A stretch of DNA of 64,000 nt from NCBI RefSeq assembly GCF_013111185.1, contig NZ_WVRE01000002.1:496001-560000 (forward strand). The letters are read 5' to 3'. Under the pieces are notes generated by a model. The model did no database searches and was not told the DNA's origin. It was given only the letters and a program-made list of their open reading frames with translations. Origin of the DNA: Ruegeria sp. HKCCD7303. Lineage in GTDB: Bacteria > Pseudomonadota > Alphaproteobacteria > Rhodobacterales > Rhodobacteraceae. Positions within the stretch are counted from its first letter, which is position 1, and each line of letters begins with the position of its first letter. The position numbers were made by a program, and so were the translations under genes. Shown in pieces: positions 16,840-26,079 of the stretch.

Positions 16840-18450
16840 ATGTCACCACCTCGTTCGATTACAGAAAGTTGGCGCAGCACAATACGCAAATTCGCTTTAG
16901 CTTCGGTCGCTGTTGCACTGGCCCTGCCCGCATGGGCACAGGATCAAAAGCCCAACATCCTGGTTATTTGGGGTGACGATATCGGTCAGTCGAACATCTC
17001 GGCCTACACAATGGGCCTGATGGGCTACCAGACGCCAAACATCGACCGCGTTGCGAAAGAGGGCATGATCTTCACCGACTATTATGGCGAGCAGTCCTGC
17101 ACCGCCGGTCGGTCGTCGTACATCATGGGTCAGTCGGTGTTCCGCACAGGTCTGTCGAAAGTGGGTTTGCCCGGTGCCGATCTGGGTATGCAAGTCGAAG
17201 ATCCAACAATTGCAGGCCTGCTGAAGGACCATGGTTACGTAACCGGTCAGTTCGGTAAGAACCACCTTGGTGACAAAGATGAGCATCTGCCGACAAACCA
17301 CGGTTTTGATGAGTTTTTCGGGAACTTGTATCACCTGAATGCTGAGGAAGAGCCGGAAAACGAAGACTATCCCGGCGATCAGGTTCTGGCCGATGGCCGC
17401 ACGTTCCGCGAAGCGTATGGTCCGCGTGGCGTGATCAAGTCCAAGGCGGACGGCACGATCGAGGACACTGGTCCGCTGACTCGCAAGCGCATGGAAACGG
17501 TGGATGATGAAACTGTTGCTGCGGCAATCGACTTCATCAAGCGTGCGCATGAGCAGGGTCAACCCTTCTATGTTTGGTGGAACGGTACGCGCATGCACTT
17601 CCGCACCCACGTCAAAGATGAAATGCGCCAACAGGCCAACGAAATCTTTGGTGGCGTTGCGGACGAGTACACCGCCGGCATGATCGAGCACGACATGCAT
17701 GTCGGACAACTGCTTGATCTGTTGGACGAACTTGGCATTGCCGACAATACCATCGTTCACTACTCGACCGATAACGGCCCGCACATGAACACATGGCCAG
17801 ATGCCGCGGCCACACCGTTCTGGGGTGAGAAAAACACCAACTGGGAAGGCGGCTGGCGCGTTCCTTCAATGGTCCGTTGGCCCGGTCAGATCGAAGCTGG
17901 ATCGGTTACGAACGAGATCGTGCACCATATGGACTGGTTGCCGACCTATCTGGCGGTTGCTGGCGATCCTGACATCAAGGAAAAGCTGAAAGCAGGTTAT
18001 AGCTCGTCCGGCATGGGGCGTGACTACAAAGTGCATCTGGATGGCTACAACATCCTGCCCCTGCTGACCGGTGAGACGACAGAAAGCCCGCGCGCCGAGA
18101 TATTCTATTTCTCGGATGACGGCGACCTGACAGCGCTGCGCTACGACGACTGGAAGCTGATCTTCCTTGAGCAGAAAGCTTGGGCCACGCTACGCGCATG
18201 GATTGAACCTTGGACCGAGTTGCGCATCCCGCTGATCGTGAACCTGCGTCGCGACCCGTATGAGCGCGCCTATCGCACGTCCAACACCTACTATGACTGG
18301 CTGCTGGATCGCGCGTATTTCCTAGTGCCGGCACAGCAATACGTGGGCAATTTCCTCTCAACCTTCGAGGAATTCCCACCGCGCCAGAAAGCGGCAAGCT
18401 TCAACCTGGATCAGGTTATGGAGAAGCTGACGACACCGACAAACAACTAA
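16840..18450 (+). CDS. Secreted arylsulfatase (formylglycine type)
   Basis: A 536-residue sulfatase acting in the periplasm on sulfate esters. It has a signal peptide ending ALPAWAQ (about residue 34), metal-binding Asp pair in WGDDIGQSN (D46, D47), and the formylglycine site C87-T-A-G-R91, the CXAXR variant of CXPXR, which must be oxidised by a sulfatase-modifying enzyme not seen in this window. The later HYSTDNGPHMNTW supplies the remaining metal Asp-Asn. The length and the CTAGRSS motif resemble the Pseudomonas arylsulfatase branch; the substrate is unknown. CAGGAG 7 bases upstream supports the start. A strong terminator follows the stop. Confidence 0.93.
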   Translation: MSPPRSITESWRSTIRKFALASVAVALALPAWAQDQKPNILVIWGDDIGQSNISAYTMGLMGYQTPNIDRVAKEGMIFTDYYGEQSCTAGRSSYIMGQSVFRTGLSKVGLPGADLGMQVEDPTIAGLLKDHGYVTGQFGKNHLGDKDEHLPTNHGFDEFFGNLYHLNAEEEPENEDYPGDQVLADGRTFREAYGPRGVIKSKADGTIEDTGPLTRKRMETVDDETVAAAIDFIKRAHEQGQPFYVWWNGTRMHFRTHVKDEMRQQANEIFGGVADEYTAGMIEHDMHVGQLLDLLDELGIADNTIVHYSTDNGPHMNTWPDAAATPFWGEKNTNWEGGWRVPSMVRWPGQIEAGSVTNEIVHHMDWLPTYLAVAGDPDIKEKLKAGYSSSGMGRDYKVHLDGYNILPLLTGETTESPRAEIFYFSDDGDLTALRYDDWKLIFLEQKAWATLRAWIEPWTELRIPLIVNLRRDPYERAYRTSNTYYDWLLDRAYFLVPAQQYVGNFLSTFEEFPPRQKAASFNLDQVMEKLTTPTNN

Positions 18451-18470
18451 GTCGCGTGTAAATCCAAACC

Positions 18471-18501
18471 GGGCCGCCACTTCGATGGCGGCCCTTTTTT
18501 T
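18471..18501 (+). terminator. Rho-independent terminator of the arylsulfatase gene
   Basis: GGGCCGCCA / TGGCGGCCC, a 9-bp perfect stem with a 6-base loop, followed by seven T. It rules out an in-frame start of the next gene that would lie inside this hairpin. Confidence 0.92.
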
Positions 18502-18523
18502 CTTGAAACTAAACGAGCAATTC

Positions 18524-19498
18524 ATGCGATACCTAGTTCTCAGCGCAGTTCTTGCCTTCGCCCCGCTGTCACTGCTTGCCGACCCGCTGCCTAGTTGGAC
18601 CAATAGTCATGCCAAAGATCAGATTGTCGCTTTTGTTGACGGCGTGACCAGCCAAGACAGTCCCAACTATGTTACCCTATCCGACCGGATTGCCGTGTTC
18701 GACAATGATGGAACGCTTTGGGCCGAGCAGCCGGTATATTTCCAGTTCATCTATGCCATGGACCGTCTTGCAGAAATGGCCGAGCAAGACCCATCGATCC
18801 TGTCAACGCCTGCTTTGAAAGCTGCGGCCGAAGGGGATTTGGCCACGGTTCTGCAAGGCGGCCATGACGCCCTGATTGAAGTCGTAAACGCCTCGCACTC
18901 AGGCAGCAGCGTCGACGCGTTTCAATCTTCCGTGTCGAACTGGCTGGCCACCGAGCGCCACCCGGATACCGGCCTGCCCTATGACCAGATGACCTATCAA
19001 CCAATGGTAGAACTTTTGCGCTATTTGCGAGATGAAGGGTTCACTACCTATATCGTCTCAGGCGGTGGCCTGCATTTCATGCGTGTCTTTGCCGAAGAAG
19101 CCTATGGCATTCCACCCAATCAGGTTTTGGGCACTTATGGTAACACCAGCTATGAGGTGATTGATGGCAAGCCGACGATCGTCAAGGCGCCGGGAATCGC
19201 GTTCATTGATGACAAAGAAGGCAAACCCATCAACATCGAACGCACAATTGGCAAGCGCCCGATTCTGGCCGGGGGCAACTCGGACGGTGATTTTGCGATG
19301 ATGGAGTGGGTGACCGCTGGTGACGGCCCCCGACTGGGCGTGCTGATCCACCACACAGATGCAGACCGCGAATGGGCTTATGATCGTGAAGGCCTTGTTG
19401 GCAAGTTGGCTGACGGGCTGGACAAAGGCCCGAATATGGGTTGGGTCATTGTGGATATGGCGCAGGATTGGACTCGGGTCTACACTGGGGCAAACTGA
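18524..19498 (+). CDS. Exported HAD family phosphatase
   Basis: A 324-residue haloacid-dehalogenase superfamily hydrolase with a signal peptide (MRYLVLSAVLAFAPLSLLADP). Motif I is AVFDNDGTLW with nucleophile D60 and D62; motif II is YIVSGGG; motif IV is GGNSDGDFAMM. It probably cleaves a phosphate ester in the periplasm; it resembles the phosphoserine-phosphatase-like HAD group. The start is placed after the arylsulfatase terminator; its Shine-Dalgarno is weak. It lies 21 bases before the cardiolipin synthase gene and is probably co-transcribed with it. Confidence 0.85.
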   Translation: MRYLVLSAVLAFAPLSLLADPLPSWTNSHAKDQIVAFVDGVTSQDSPNYVTLSDRIAVFDNDGTLWAEQPVYFQFIYAMDRLAEMAEQDPSILSTPALKAAAEGDLATVLQGGHDALIEVVNASHSGSSVDAFQSSVSNWLATERHPDTGLPYDQMTYQPMVELLRYLRDEGFTTYIVSGGGLHFMRVFAEEAYGIPPNQVLGTYGNTSYEVIDGKPTIVKAPGIAFIDDKEGKPINIERTIGKRPILAGGNSDGDFAMMEWVTAGDGPRLGVLIHHTDADREWAYDREGLVGKLADGLDKGPNMGWVIVDMAQDWTRVYTGAN

Positions 19499-19519
19499 CA
19501 AACCCGGAGCCTTAACCCT

Positions 19520-20932
19520 ATGTGGACATTGCTTGTTTCTGCCGTCGTCTTTGCCCTCTATGCGACGGCAGCGGTGTTTGTCGTCCGCGCTGCGCAAACA
19601 GCGCGGACCCCTCAAGGTGCCGTTGGGTGGGTCGTGTTTCTGGCCTCAGCCCCCTTTATCGCAGTGCCCGCCTACCTGTTTCTAGGCCACCATCGCTTTC
19701 GCGGATACCGCATCGCACGTCAGGAAAGCGAACGCGTTGTCGAAGGCATCAAAACCTTCGCCGATTATTCAAAACCCGATCCGTCGCGCATGTCGATCAA
19801 CCCGCGCCCGTTCGAAGTTCTGGCGCATTTACCAGTTTCACGCGGGAACGGGGCCGAGCTGCTGATTGATGGGCAAGCCACATTTGATGCGATTTTTGAC
19901 GCCATTGACTCAGCCAAAAGCTATATCCTTATTCAATTTTATATCGTGCGCGCTGATGAATTGGGGCTGAGGCTGCAGGAAAAGCTGATCGCTGCGGCGA
20001 AACGCGGGGTGCGCGTCCGTTTCATGGCCGACGCAGTGGGCAGTTACGGCCTCCCCTCGGATTATCTTGGGGCACTTCAGGAGGCCGGGATTGACGTGGC
20101 CAATCCGAAGGATCAGCGCGGCCCCAATTTCCGATTTCAACTCAACTATCGAAACCACCGCAAAACCGTGGTCATCGATGGGGAAACCGGATTCATAGGC
20201 GGCCACAACATTGGCGTGGAATACCTGGGACAGGACAAGCATTTCGGTCATTGGCGCGATACGCATCTGAAAATGACCGGCCATATCGTCCGCCAACTGC
20301 AGCTGATCTTCACCGAAGACTGGCACTGGGCCCGTAACGAAGATCTGATCGACGAATTGGACTGGGCGGGCTCAGAGGCCGAGCAAGACATGAACGCCTT
20401 ATTGGTTGCCACCGGCCCCGGTGATGAAACGGAAACCGGTGCGATGATGTTTTTTGCCGCCATTGCCGCAGCCAAGGAAAGGCTCTGGATCGCTTCGCCT
20501 TATTTTGTGCCGGATATCGACGTAACGACTGCCCTGCAACACGCGGCAATGCGCGGCGTGGACGTACGAATTCTGGTACCGGACATGATCGACCACCGCT
20601 TACCCTGGCTGGCCGCGTTCGCCTATTTTGACGAGGTCCGTGACTGCGGCGCGCGTATTTTTCGCTATACCGACGGCTTCATGCATCAAAAGGCCTTTGT
20701 GGTTGATGACACGCTTGCGGCGGTAGGCACCACCAATCTGGACAACCGCTCATTCCGGCTGAATTTCGAGGCGATGGCCCTGTTCTTTGATGTCAGGGCC
20801 GCGAACCGGGTCGCAGACATGCTGCAAGCAGATTTCGAGAACAGTTATGAACTGACGCGCACGCTGGCCCAGCAACCTGCTCACATTCGCTTTGGCTCTC
20901 CCCTGGCACGGTTGTTTGCACCGATCCTTTAG
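19520..20932 (+). CDS. cls: Cardiolipin synthase (phospholipase D family)
   Basis: A 470-residue membrane enzyme joining two phosphatidylglycerols, or a related head-group transfer. Two N-terminal hydrophobic helices (LLVSAVVFALYATAAVFVV; FLASAPFIAVPAYLFLGHH) are followed by two PLD domains with HKD motifs HRKTVVID and HQKAFVVD, the second continuing GTTNLDNRS. Length and layout match bacterial ClsA/ClsB-like synthases. GGAG about 11 bases upstream is the likely ribosome site. Its stop overlaps the stop of the opposing channel gene. Confidence 0.93.
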   Translation: MWTLLVSAVVFALYATAAVFVVRAAQTARTPQGAVGWVVFLASAPFIAVPAYLFLGHHRFRGYRIARQESERVVEGIKTFADYSKPDPSRMSINPRPFEVLAHLPVSRGNGAELLIDGQATFDAIFDAIDSAKSYILIQFYIVRADELGLRLQEKLIAAAKRGVRVRFMADAVGSYGLPSDYLGALQEAGIDVANPKDQRGPNFRFQLNYRNHRKTVVIDGETGFIGGHNIGVEYLGQDKHFGHWRDTHLKMTGHIVRQLQLIFTEDWHWARNEDLIDELDWAGSEAEQDMNALLVATGPGDETETGAMMFFAAIAAAKERLWIASPYFVPDIDVTTALQHAAMRGVDVRILVPDMIDHRLPWLAAFAYFDEVRDCGARIFRYTDGFMHQKAFVVDDTLAAVGTTNLDNRSFRLNFEAMALFFDVRAANRVADMLQADFENSYELTRTLAQQPAHIRFGSPLARLFAPIL

Positions 20933-21372
20933 GAAAAGAACTTTTCCTGAAAGACCCGTGTCATCATTGCGACTAGGTAAGCCGTCGACAGACCAAAGGC
21001 CAACAGTCCGGCGACCGACGCGAAAGAGCCAAAGATACGCAACCCTTCACCCAGCACGATGTCGCCGTAGCCCAATGTCGTGAATGTCACCAATGAAAAA
21101 TAAATGGCCGTATTCCAATCCGGCAGCACCTCAAGCAGTACCCACACGATCGCCCAAATCCAGACCTGTATCGTGTGCGTCGCGACGATGAACGCCAAAG
21201 ATACTGCAATGGGCGCAGCGGTTCCGACATACACACCTTTGTCCGCCCATTTTTTGTCCCAATTGATAATCGTGACGGTGCACCAGGTCAGCAACAGGAT
21301 TTCGATCACAAAGCAGAGCCCGAGAAAGGTACTGCCCCAAATGATCTGATGCAGCAACGTCATGTTTTTCAT
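20929..21372 (-). CDS. Small two-pore-helix-type potassium channel protein
   Basis: A 147-residue membrane protein of the Ion_trans_2 type. It has hydrophobic segments near 8-30, 48-65, 68-85 and 115-135, with a pore loop reading FTTLGYGDIVLG, the K+ selectivity filter TLGYGD. There is no cytoplasmic RCK or cyclic-nucleotide domain, so it is a minimal pore subunit, presumably tetrameric. AGGATG precedes the ATG. It converges on cls with overlapping stop codons. Confidence 0.87.
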   Translation of the reverse strand: MKNMTLLHQIIWGSTFLGLCFVIEILLLTWCTVTIINWDKKWADKGVYVGTAAPIAVSLAFIVATHTIQVWIWAIVWVLLEVLPDWNTAIYFSLVTFTTLGYGDIVLGEGLRIFGSFASVAGLLAFGLSTAYLVAMMTRVFQEKFFS

Positions 21373-21536
21373 CCTGATTTACGGCAGTGGATCTTCAGGG
21401 CAGAATGACCTTTTGAGTTACAAGGCACAACCCCGGCCAATACCAAGTTCACCTGCGGCGAATGGAACCGGGTGATGGTCTGCACTGGACAGTTTGGATT
21501 TCCGCCGCAAATTCTTGGAAGAAAAGAAAGCAGATC

Positions 21537-22184
21537 ATGTTGTTGACCATCGACCGTGTCCAGAAAACCTATCCCGGCGGACGACCGGTGCTACGCGATG
21601 TTTCACTGGATCTGGATCAAGGTCAAACGCTGGCCCTGACCGGTGAAAGCGGAAGCGGGAAAAGTACCCTTTTGAACCTTGCCGCAGCTTTAGACAGCTT
21701 TGACGGTGGTGAGATCACGTTGGACGGGACGCGTTTGTCCACGCTGGATGACGCTGGCCGGGCGCGATTACGTCGGAATCAAGTGTCGCTGGTGTTTCAG
21801 CAGTTCAATCTGATCCCGTCTCTGAACGTTGCGCAAAACCTGTCGTTTCACGCCCGTCTTGCCGGTGTAGAAGATACCACTTGGAACAGTCATCTCGCCG
21901 AACGGTTAGGCCTATCCGATTTGCTGGGCCGCTTCCCCGAAAACCTGTCGGGCGGTCAACAACAACGGGTCGCCATCGGGCGGGCCATGGCCGCGCGTCC
22001 CAATTTGTTGCTAGCAGATGAACCAACGGGTAATCTGGACGAAACCGCCAGCGAAACTGTGTTGGACTTGATGTTGTCGCTAGTGGCAGATACCGGCGCC
22101 GCGCTTCTGTTGGTGACGCACTCACAGAAAATTGCCGGTCGATTGGATCGCCAGGTCAAGCTGAGTGGCGGGCGTATCCAATGA
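21537..22184 (+). CDS. ABC transporter ATP-binding protein (LolD/MacB/Att type)
   Basis: A 215-residue ABC ATPase with Walker A GESGSGKST (36-44), Q-loop, signature LSGGQQQR, Walker B LLLADEPTGNLD and switch His in LVTHSQ. The close fit to the LolD/MacB-type group and the FtsX-like permease next to it point to a mechanotransmission ABC system acting on envelope lipids or lipoproteins rather than solute uptake. An in-frame start 25 codons upstream is less likely; MLLTIDRVQKTYPGG is the usual family N-terminus. The stop overlaps the permease start by ATGA. Confidence 0.92.
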   Translation: MLLTIDRVQKTYPGGRPVLRDVSLDLDQGQTLALTGESGSGKSTLLNLAAALDSFDGGEITLDGTRLSTLDDAGRARLRRNQVSLVFQQFNLIPSLNVAQNLSFHARLAGVEDTTWNSHLAERLGLSDLLGRFPENLSGGQQQRVAIGRAMAARPNLLLADEPTGNLDETASETVLDLMLSLVADTGAALLLVTHSQKIAGRLDRQVKLSGGRIQ

Positions 22185-24595
22185 CATGGGCCACTGTTCA
22201 GGCGTTGCTGTCCCATTGGCGGGTACATCGCTTGCAATTGGCGACTTTGCTGATCGGCATCGCTTTGGCCACCGGTTTGTGGTCAGCCGTCCAAGCCATC
22301 AATGCTGAGGCGCGCGCAAGCTATGCCCGTGCCAATGCGCAATTGGCTGTTGGGCAATTTGACGAACTGCGTGACCCCTCGGGGCCTATTCCGATGTCCC
22401 GCTATGTCGAACTGCGTCGTGCGGGTTGGCAGGTTGCCGCCGTACTTGAAGGCCCCTACCGCGTCGGTGGGCGAACCTTGCGCCTGATGGGCGTGGACAT
22501 GGTAGCCTATCCGGCCTTACCCGCCGTGACCGAAGCGGAACAAAGCGCAGAAGCGACCGAGCCCGCCGACATGCTTACCGCTCCAGGTCGCCTACTTGCA
22601 TCCCCGGAATTACAGCCTTTGCTGAGAGGGCAAACTAACCTTCCGCCTGTTCTAATCACATCGGCCCTGCCCCCGGACGTTATCCTGACGGATATAGGCG
22701 TGGCCGAGCGACTTCTGAACCAACCGGGCGCAATCTCGAGGCTGGTCGTGTTGCCGAACCAACCACGTGATCGTTTGCCCTTGAACCAGATCGCACCCGA
22801 GCTAAAGCGGATTAGCCCTACAACACAAGTTGACACCGCACGGCTGACCGACAGTTTCCACCTGAACTTGTCAGCCTTTGGCCTACTGTCCTTTGCCGTT
22901 GGTCTATTCATAGTGAATGGCACCGTTGGTCTGGCCTTTGCCCAGCGGCGTGGGATGATCCGCACTTTGCGTGCGTTGGGCGTTTCGATGCGGCGTTTGG
23001 TTTGGCTGATCCTGACGGAACTGACCGTGCTGGCCCTGATTGGCGGCAGCCTTGGGTTGCTGTTGGGTTTCTTTCTGGCCGGAGCGCTGCTGCCAGACGT
23101 CGCGGCCACCCTACGCGGGCTTTATGGTGCGCCTGTAACAGGACAGCTTACGCTCCAACCTAAATGGGTTTTGGCCGGGCTCGCTATGGCCGTATTTGGG
23201 ACGTTGCTGGCCAGCGGCCATGCGCTATGGCGCTTGTCCAACATGCCTTTGCTCGAAGGACCGGGCGTTCAAGCGTGGCAGAGCAATTCCCGCGCACGCC
23301 ACATCACCGCTGCGCTTGGTCTGATCCTGGTCGTCGGCGGGGCGTTCGCTTACATCAGTGTCGGAGGGCTGGTTGCAGGGTTCGTGCTGCTGGCTGGGCT
23401 TCTGACAGGTGCCGCGCTGTTGCTGCCCGCTCTTTTGGCCACGGCGCTGTCTGCGTTGGCTCGCACGGCGCGCGAACCTGTTTCGCAATGGGTCTGGTCT
23501 GATATGCGGGCGCAATTGCCTGGTCTGTCATTGGCCTTGATGGCGCTTTTGCTGGCGCTGGCGGCAAATATCGGCGTGAGCACAATGGTTTCCAGCTTCC
23601 GGTTAACATTTGTAGGCTGGCTGGACCAACGACTGACGGCCGAGCTCTACGTGACCGCGCGAGATGAAGACCAAGCGCGCGAGATCACCACTTGGTTACG
23701 CCCACAAGTCGATGCCATCCTGCCGATCCGAAACGTGGAACTGTTCCATGAAACGGGTCCTCTTTTCTTATACGGCGTGGTCGATGATCCCGTGTACCGG
23801 CAGCACTGGCCGTTGATTGCCTCAACCTACTCCGTTTGGGATGACGTGATGGCCGGAAACGCAGTGCTTATCAACGAACAACTGGCGCGCCGCGCGTCTC
23901 TTTGGCCTGGTGATGAACTGAAACTGTCCTCTAAACACTATCTGCCGATTGCTGGCGTCTATTCCGATTACGGCAACCCAACCGGGCAGGCGATCGTGTC
24001 AATGGCGCAGCTGGACCAAATCGCACCAGGGGCCGAGATGCGGCGGTTTGGCGTCAGAATGCCCCCAGAGGGCGCGACTGCGATGGCTCAAAACGTACGG
24101 GAACAGTTTGCCCTGTCGCCGCGCGTGGTCGTGCAACAAGCCGCGATGAAGGCGCAATCACGTGCGATTTTCGAGAAGACCTTTGTTGTGACCTCGGCGC
24201 TTAACGTTCTGACCCTTGGCGTGGCTGGTTTTGCCATTCTGACCAGCCTATTGACCCTATGGACCCAACGACTGCCGCAAATCGCCCCGGTTTGGGCTTT
24301 GGGGCTGAATCGGGCGCAATTGGCGCGGCTGGAGCTATTGCGCAGCGTGCTGCTGGCCGCACTGACCGCCTGTCTGGCCCTGCCGCTGGGGCTGGTTCTG
24401 GCCTGGGTTCTACTGGCGGTGACCAATGTACAAGCGTTTGGCTGGCGTCTGCCGATGTTCTTGTTCCCTTGGGACTGGCTGTGGCTGTTCGTGCTGACCT
24501 TGCTGGCTGCGCTTATCGCTGCCGCCCTGCCCGCATTACGAATGCTGCGCCTACCCCCTGCTGATTTGCTGAGAGTGTTCGCGAATGAACGTTAA
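22181..24595 (+). CDS. FtsX-like ABC transporter permease
   Basis: An 804-residue membrane protein with two FtsX-domain halves in one chain. It has an N-terminal helix (LQLATLLIGIALATGLWSA), a periplasmic domain, about three helices near 230-360, a middle helical cluster (AALGLILVVGGAFAYISVGG; LALMALLLALAANIGVS), a second periplasmic domain and three C-terminal helices. This is the two-repeat architecture of AttF/AttG-like or DUF214 permeases. It is coupled by ATGA to the ATPase gene upstream and overlaps the following secreted lipocalin-like gene by 11 bases. Confidence 0.9.
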   Translation: MTWATVQALLSHWRVHRLQLATLLIGIALATGLWSAVQAINAEARASYARANAQLAVGQFDELRDPSGPIPMSRYVELRRAGWQVAAVLEGPYRVGGRTLRLMGVDMVAYPALPAVTEAEQSAEATEPADMLTAPGRLLASPELQPLLRGQTNLPPVLITSALPPDVILTDIGVAERLLNQPGAISRLVVLPNQPRDRLPLNQIAPELKRISPTTQVDTARLTDSFHLNLSAFGLLSFAVGLFIVNGTVGLAFAQRRGMIRTLRALGVSMRRLVWLILTELTVLALIGGSLGLLLGFFLAGALLPDVAATLRGLYGAPVTGQLTLQPKWVLAGLAMAVFGTLLASGHALWRLSNMPLLEGPGVQAWQSNSRARHITAALGLILVVGGAFAYISVGGLVAGFVLLAGLLTGAALLLPALLATALSALARTAREPVSQWVWSDMRAQLPGLSLALMALLLALAANIGVSTMVSSFRLTFVGWLDQRLTAELYVTARDEDQAREITTWLRPQVDAILPIRNVELFHETGPLFLYGVVDDPVYRQHWPLIASTYSVWDDVMAGNAVLINEQLARRASLWPGDELKLSSKHYLPIAGVYSDYGNPTGQAIVSMAQLDQIAPGAEMRRFGVRMPPEGATAMAQNVREQFALSPRVVVQQAAMKAQSRAIFEKTFVVTSALNVLTLGVAGFAILTSLLTLWTQRLPQIAPVWALGLNRAQLARLELLRSVLLAALTACLALPLGLVLAWVLLAVTNVQAFGWRLPMFLFPWDWLWLFVLTLLAALIAAALPALRMLRLPPADLLRVFANER

Positions 24596-25625
24596 AACCC
24601 TTCTACTTTGCTTGATGACCTTTTTCCCGCTACCGCTCTGGGCCCAGGGGTATGCCGGATTGGGTGGGTCCGCCGAGGGCTTTGACGTGCCCAAAGCGGG
24701 GTATGCGTTTGATTTCCCGAAAGATCACGGACCTCACCCCTCTTATCGGATTGAATGGTGGTATCTGACGGCCAACCTCAAAGGTGAGGACGGGCGCGAT
24801 TATGGAATTCAGTGGACCCTGTTCCGGTCAGCACTGAAGCCGTTTGAGACGGATGACTGGCAAAGTCCACAAATCTGGATGGGTCACGCAGCCACAACAA
24901 CGCCCGACGGGCATTTCTTTGCCGAACGTCTTTCGCGCGGTGGGATCGGTCAGGCAGGCGTAATTTCTCAACCCTTTGAGGCGTGGATCGACGAATGGCG
25001 TATGGCCGGTCCAGATTTCGACACCCTGACTCTCACGGCCAACGGAGAGGATTTTGGCTATGACCTGTCACTGACTGCTCAAGGGCCATTAGTGTTTCAC
25101 GGTGATGCTGGCTATTCCGTGAAGTCAGCCGATGGTCAAGCCAGCTATTATTATTCGCAGCCCTTTTACGCGGTTGAAGGTGTCCTTAGACTGCAGGGCG
25201 GTGATGTACGCGTCACCGGACAGGGGTGGCTGGACCGCGAGTGGTCTTCGCAGCCGCTTGCCGCAGATCAAAGCGGATGGGATTGGTTTTCGCTCAGCTT
25301 CGAGGGGGGCGACAAGATGATGGCTTTTCGGTTGCGTGGGGGGCGTGGGGATTTCACCTCGGCCACATGGATCAATGCCGATGGCAGCACCGAAGCTATC
25401 CCCAACGGCACTGTCCAATTGACCCCACTGCGAACCGATCAGGTCGCAGGGCGCGAGGTTCCAACACAGTGGCGCGTCGTATTGCCGGATCGAGGTGTCG
25501 AAATCGAGGTCTCAGCCCTGACCCCCAACGCATGGATGGGAACCCGCTTTGAGTATTGGGAAGGCCCTGTCACCGTAACCGGCAGTCAAGAAGGTATCGG
25601 ATACCTTGAGATGACAGGGTATTGA
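24585..25625 (+). CDS. Secreted lipocalin-like/CrtC-family protein (AttH-like)
   Basis: A 346-residue protein with signal peptide MNVKTLLLCLMTFFPLPLWAQ, then a two-domain beta-barrel of the CrtC/AttH lipocalin-like family (PF07143). The DHGPHPSYRIEWWYLTANL and WLDREWSSQPLAADQSGWDWF stretches are typical. AttH-like proteins are encoded with ABC permeases of the Att type; the name carotenoid hydratase should not be transferred, since no carotenoid genes are nearby. Placement as the last gene of the operon suggests it receives or shields a lipid-like ligand in the periplasm (inference). Confidence 0.85.
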   Translation: MNVKTLLLCLMTFFPLPLWAQGYAGLGGSAEGFDVPKAGYAFDFPKDHGPHPSYRIEWWYLTANLKGEDGRDYGIQWTLFRSALKPFETDDWQSPQIWMGHAATTTPDGHFFAERLSRGGIGQAGVISQPFEAWIDEWRMAGPDFDTLTLTANGEDFGYDLSLTAQGPLVFHGDAGYSVKSADGQASYYYSQPFYAVEGVLRLQGGDVRVTGQGWLDREWSSQPLAADQSGWDWFSLSFEGGDKMMAFRLRGGRGDFTSATWINADGSTEAIPNGTVQLTPLRTDQVAGREVPTQWRVVLPDRGVEIEVSALTPNAWMGTRFEYWEGPVTVTGSQEGIGYLEMTGY

Positions 25626-25647
25626 AACGTCAAGCTACGCAATCGGC

Positions 25648-26079
25648 TCAGCGCACGACGTAAACCGAAACCGTCGAATGTCGCACCACGCGCGAGGCAT
25701 TGGGGCCAAGAAGGTAATCTTTGAAATCCGGTTTATGCGCGCCGATCACAATCAGATCTGATCCAGCGCTTTCAGCAGTTTTCAGGATCTCCTGATAGGC
25801 CGTTCCTGTCGCGACGACGTGGCGAATATGCTCATTCCGCTCTGCCCCAAGAGCCTTGATACACAGGGCGGTCAGAGTGGTCTGCGCCTCTTCCAGTGCT
25901 TTGTCGTGGAAGTCGGGCTCAAAGAAACCCGACACCCAGCTCTCACCGAAATCCGGTAACACTGTCACAACATCCAACTGCGCGCCTTCCAAATCCGCAA
26001 GAGCAGCCGCCTTTTGGAGGACCGGCACATCAATCTCGCCATTGCTGATGTCAATGGCACACAGAACCGAATGTGTCAT
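25648..26079 (-). CDS. Universal stress protein (UspA family) coupled to a TRAP transporter
   Basis: A 143-residue UspA-fold protein starting MTHSVLCAIDIS. The ATP-binding-like signature GSDLIVIGAHKPDFKDYLLGPNASRVVRHSTVSVYVVR is seen near the end in parts (LIVIGAHKP; LGPNASRVVRHSTVSV), of the G-2x-G-9x-G(S/T) kind but with N-A-S in place of a glycine-serine pair. Its ATG overlaps the TRAP permease stop by ATGA. By analogy with TeaD, the Usp protein that modulates the ectoine TRAP transporter TeaABC, it may regulate this transporter. Confidence 0.9.
   Translation of the reverse strand: MTHSVLCAIDISNGEIDVPVLQKAAALADLEGAQLDVVTVLPDFGESWVSGFFEPDFHDKALEEAQTTLTALCIKALGAERNEHIRHVVATGTAYQEILKTAESAGSDLIVIGAHKPDFKDYLLGPNASRVVRHSTVSVYVVR

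Noticed and set aside
24585..25625. Carotenoid 1,2-hydratase function
   Set aside because: Only the CrtC-like fold is shared; no carotenoid genes nearby and the operon is an ABC export system.
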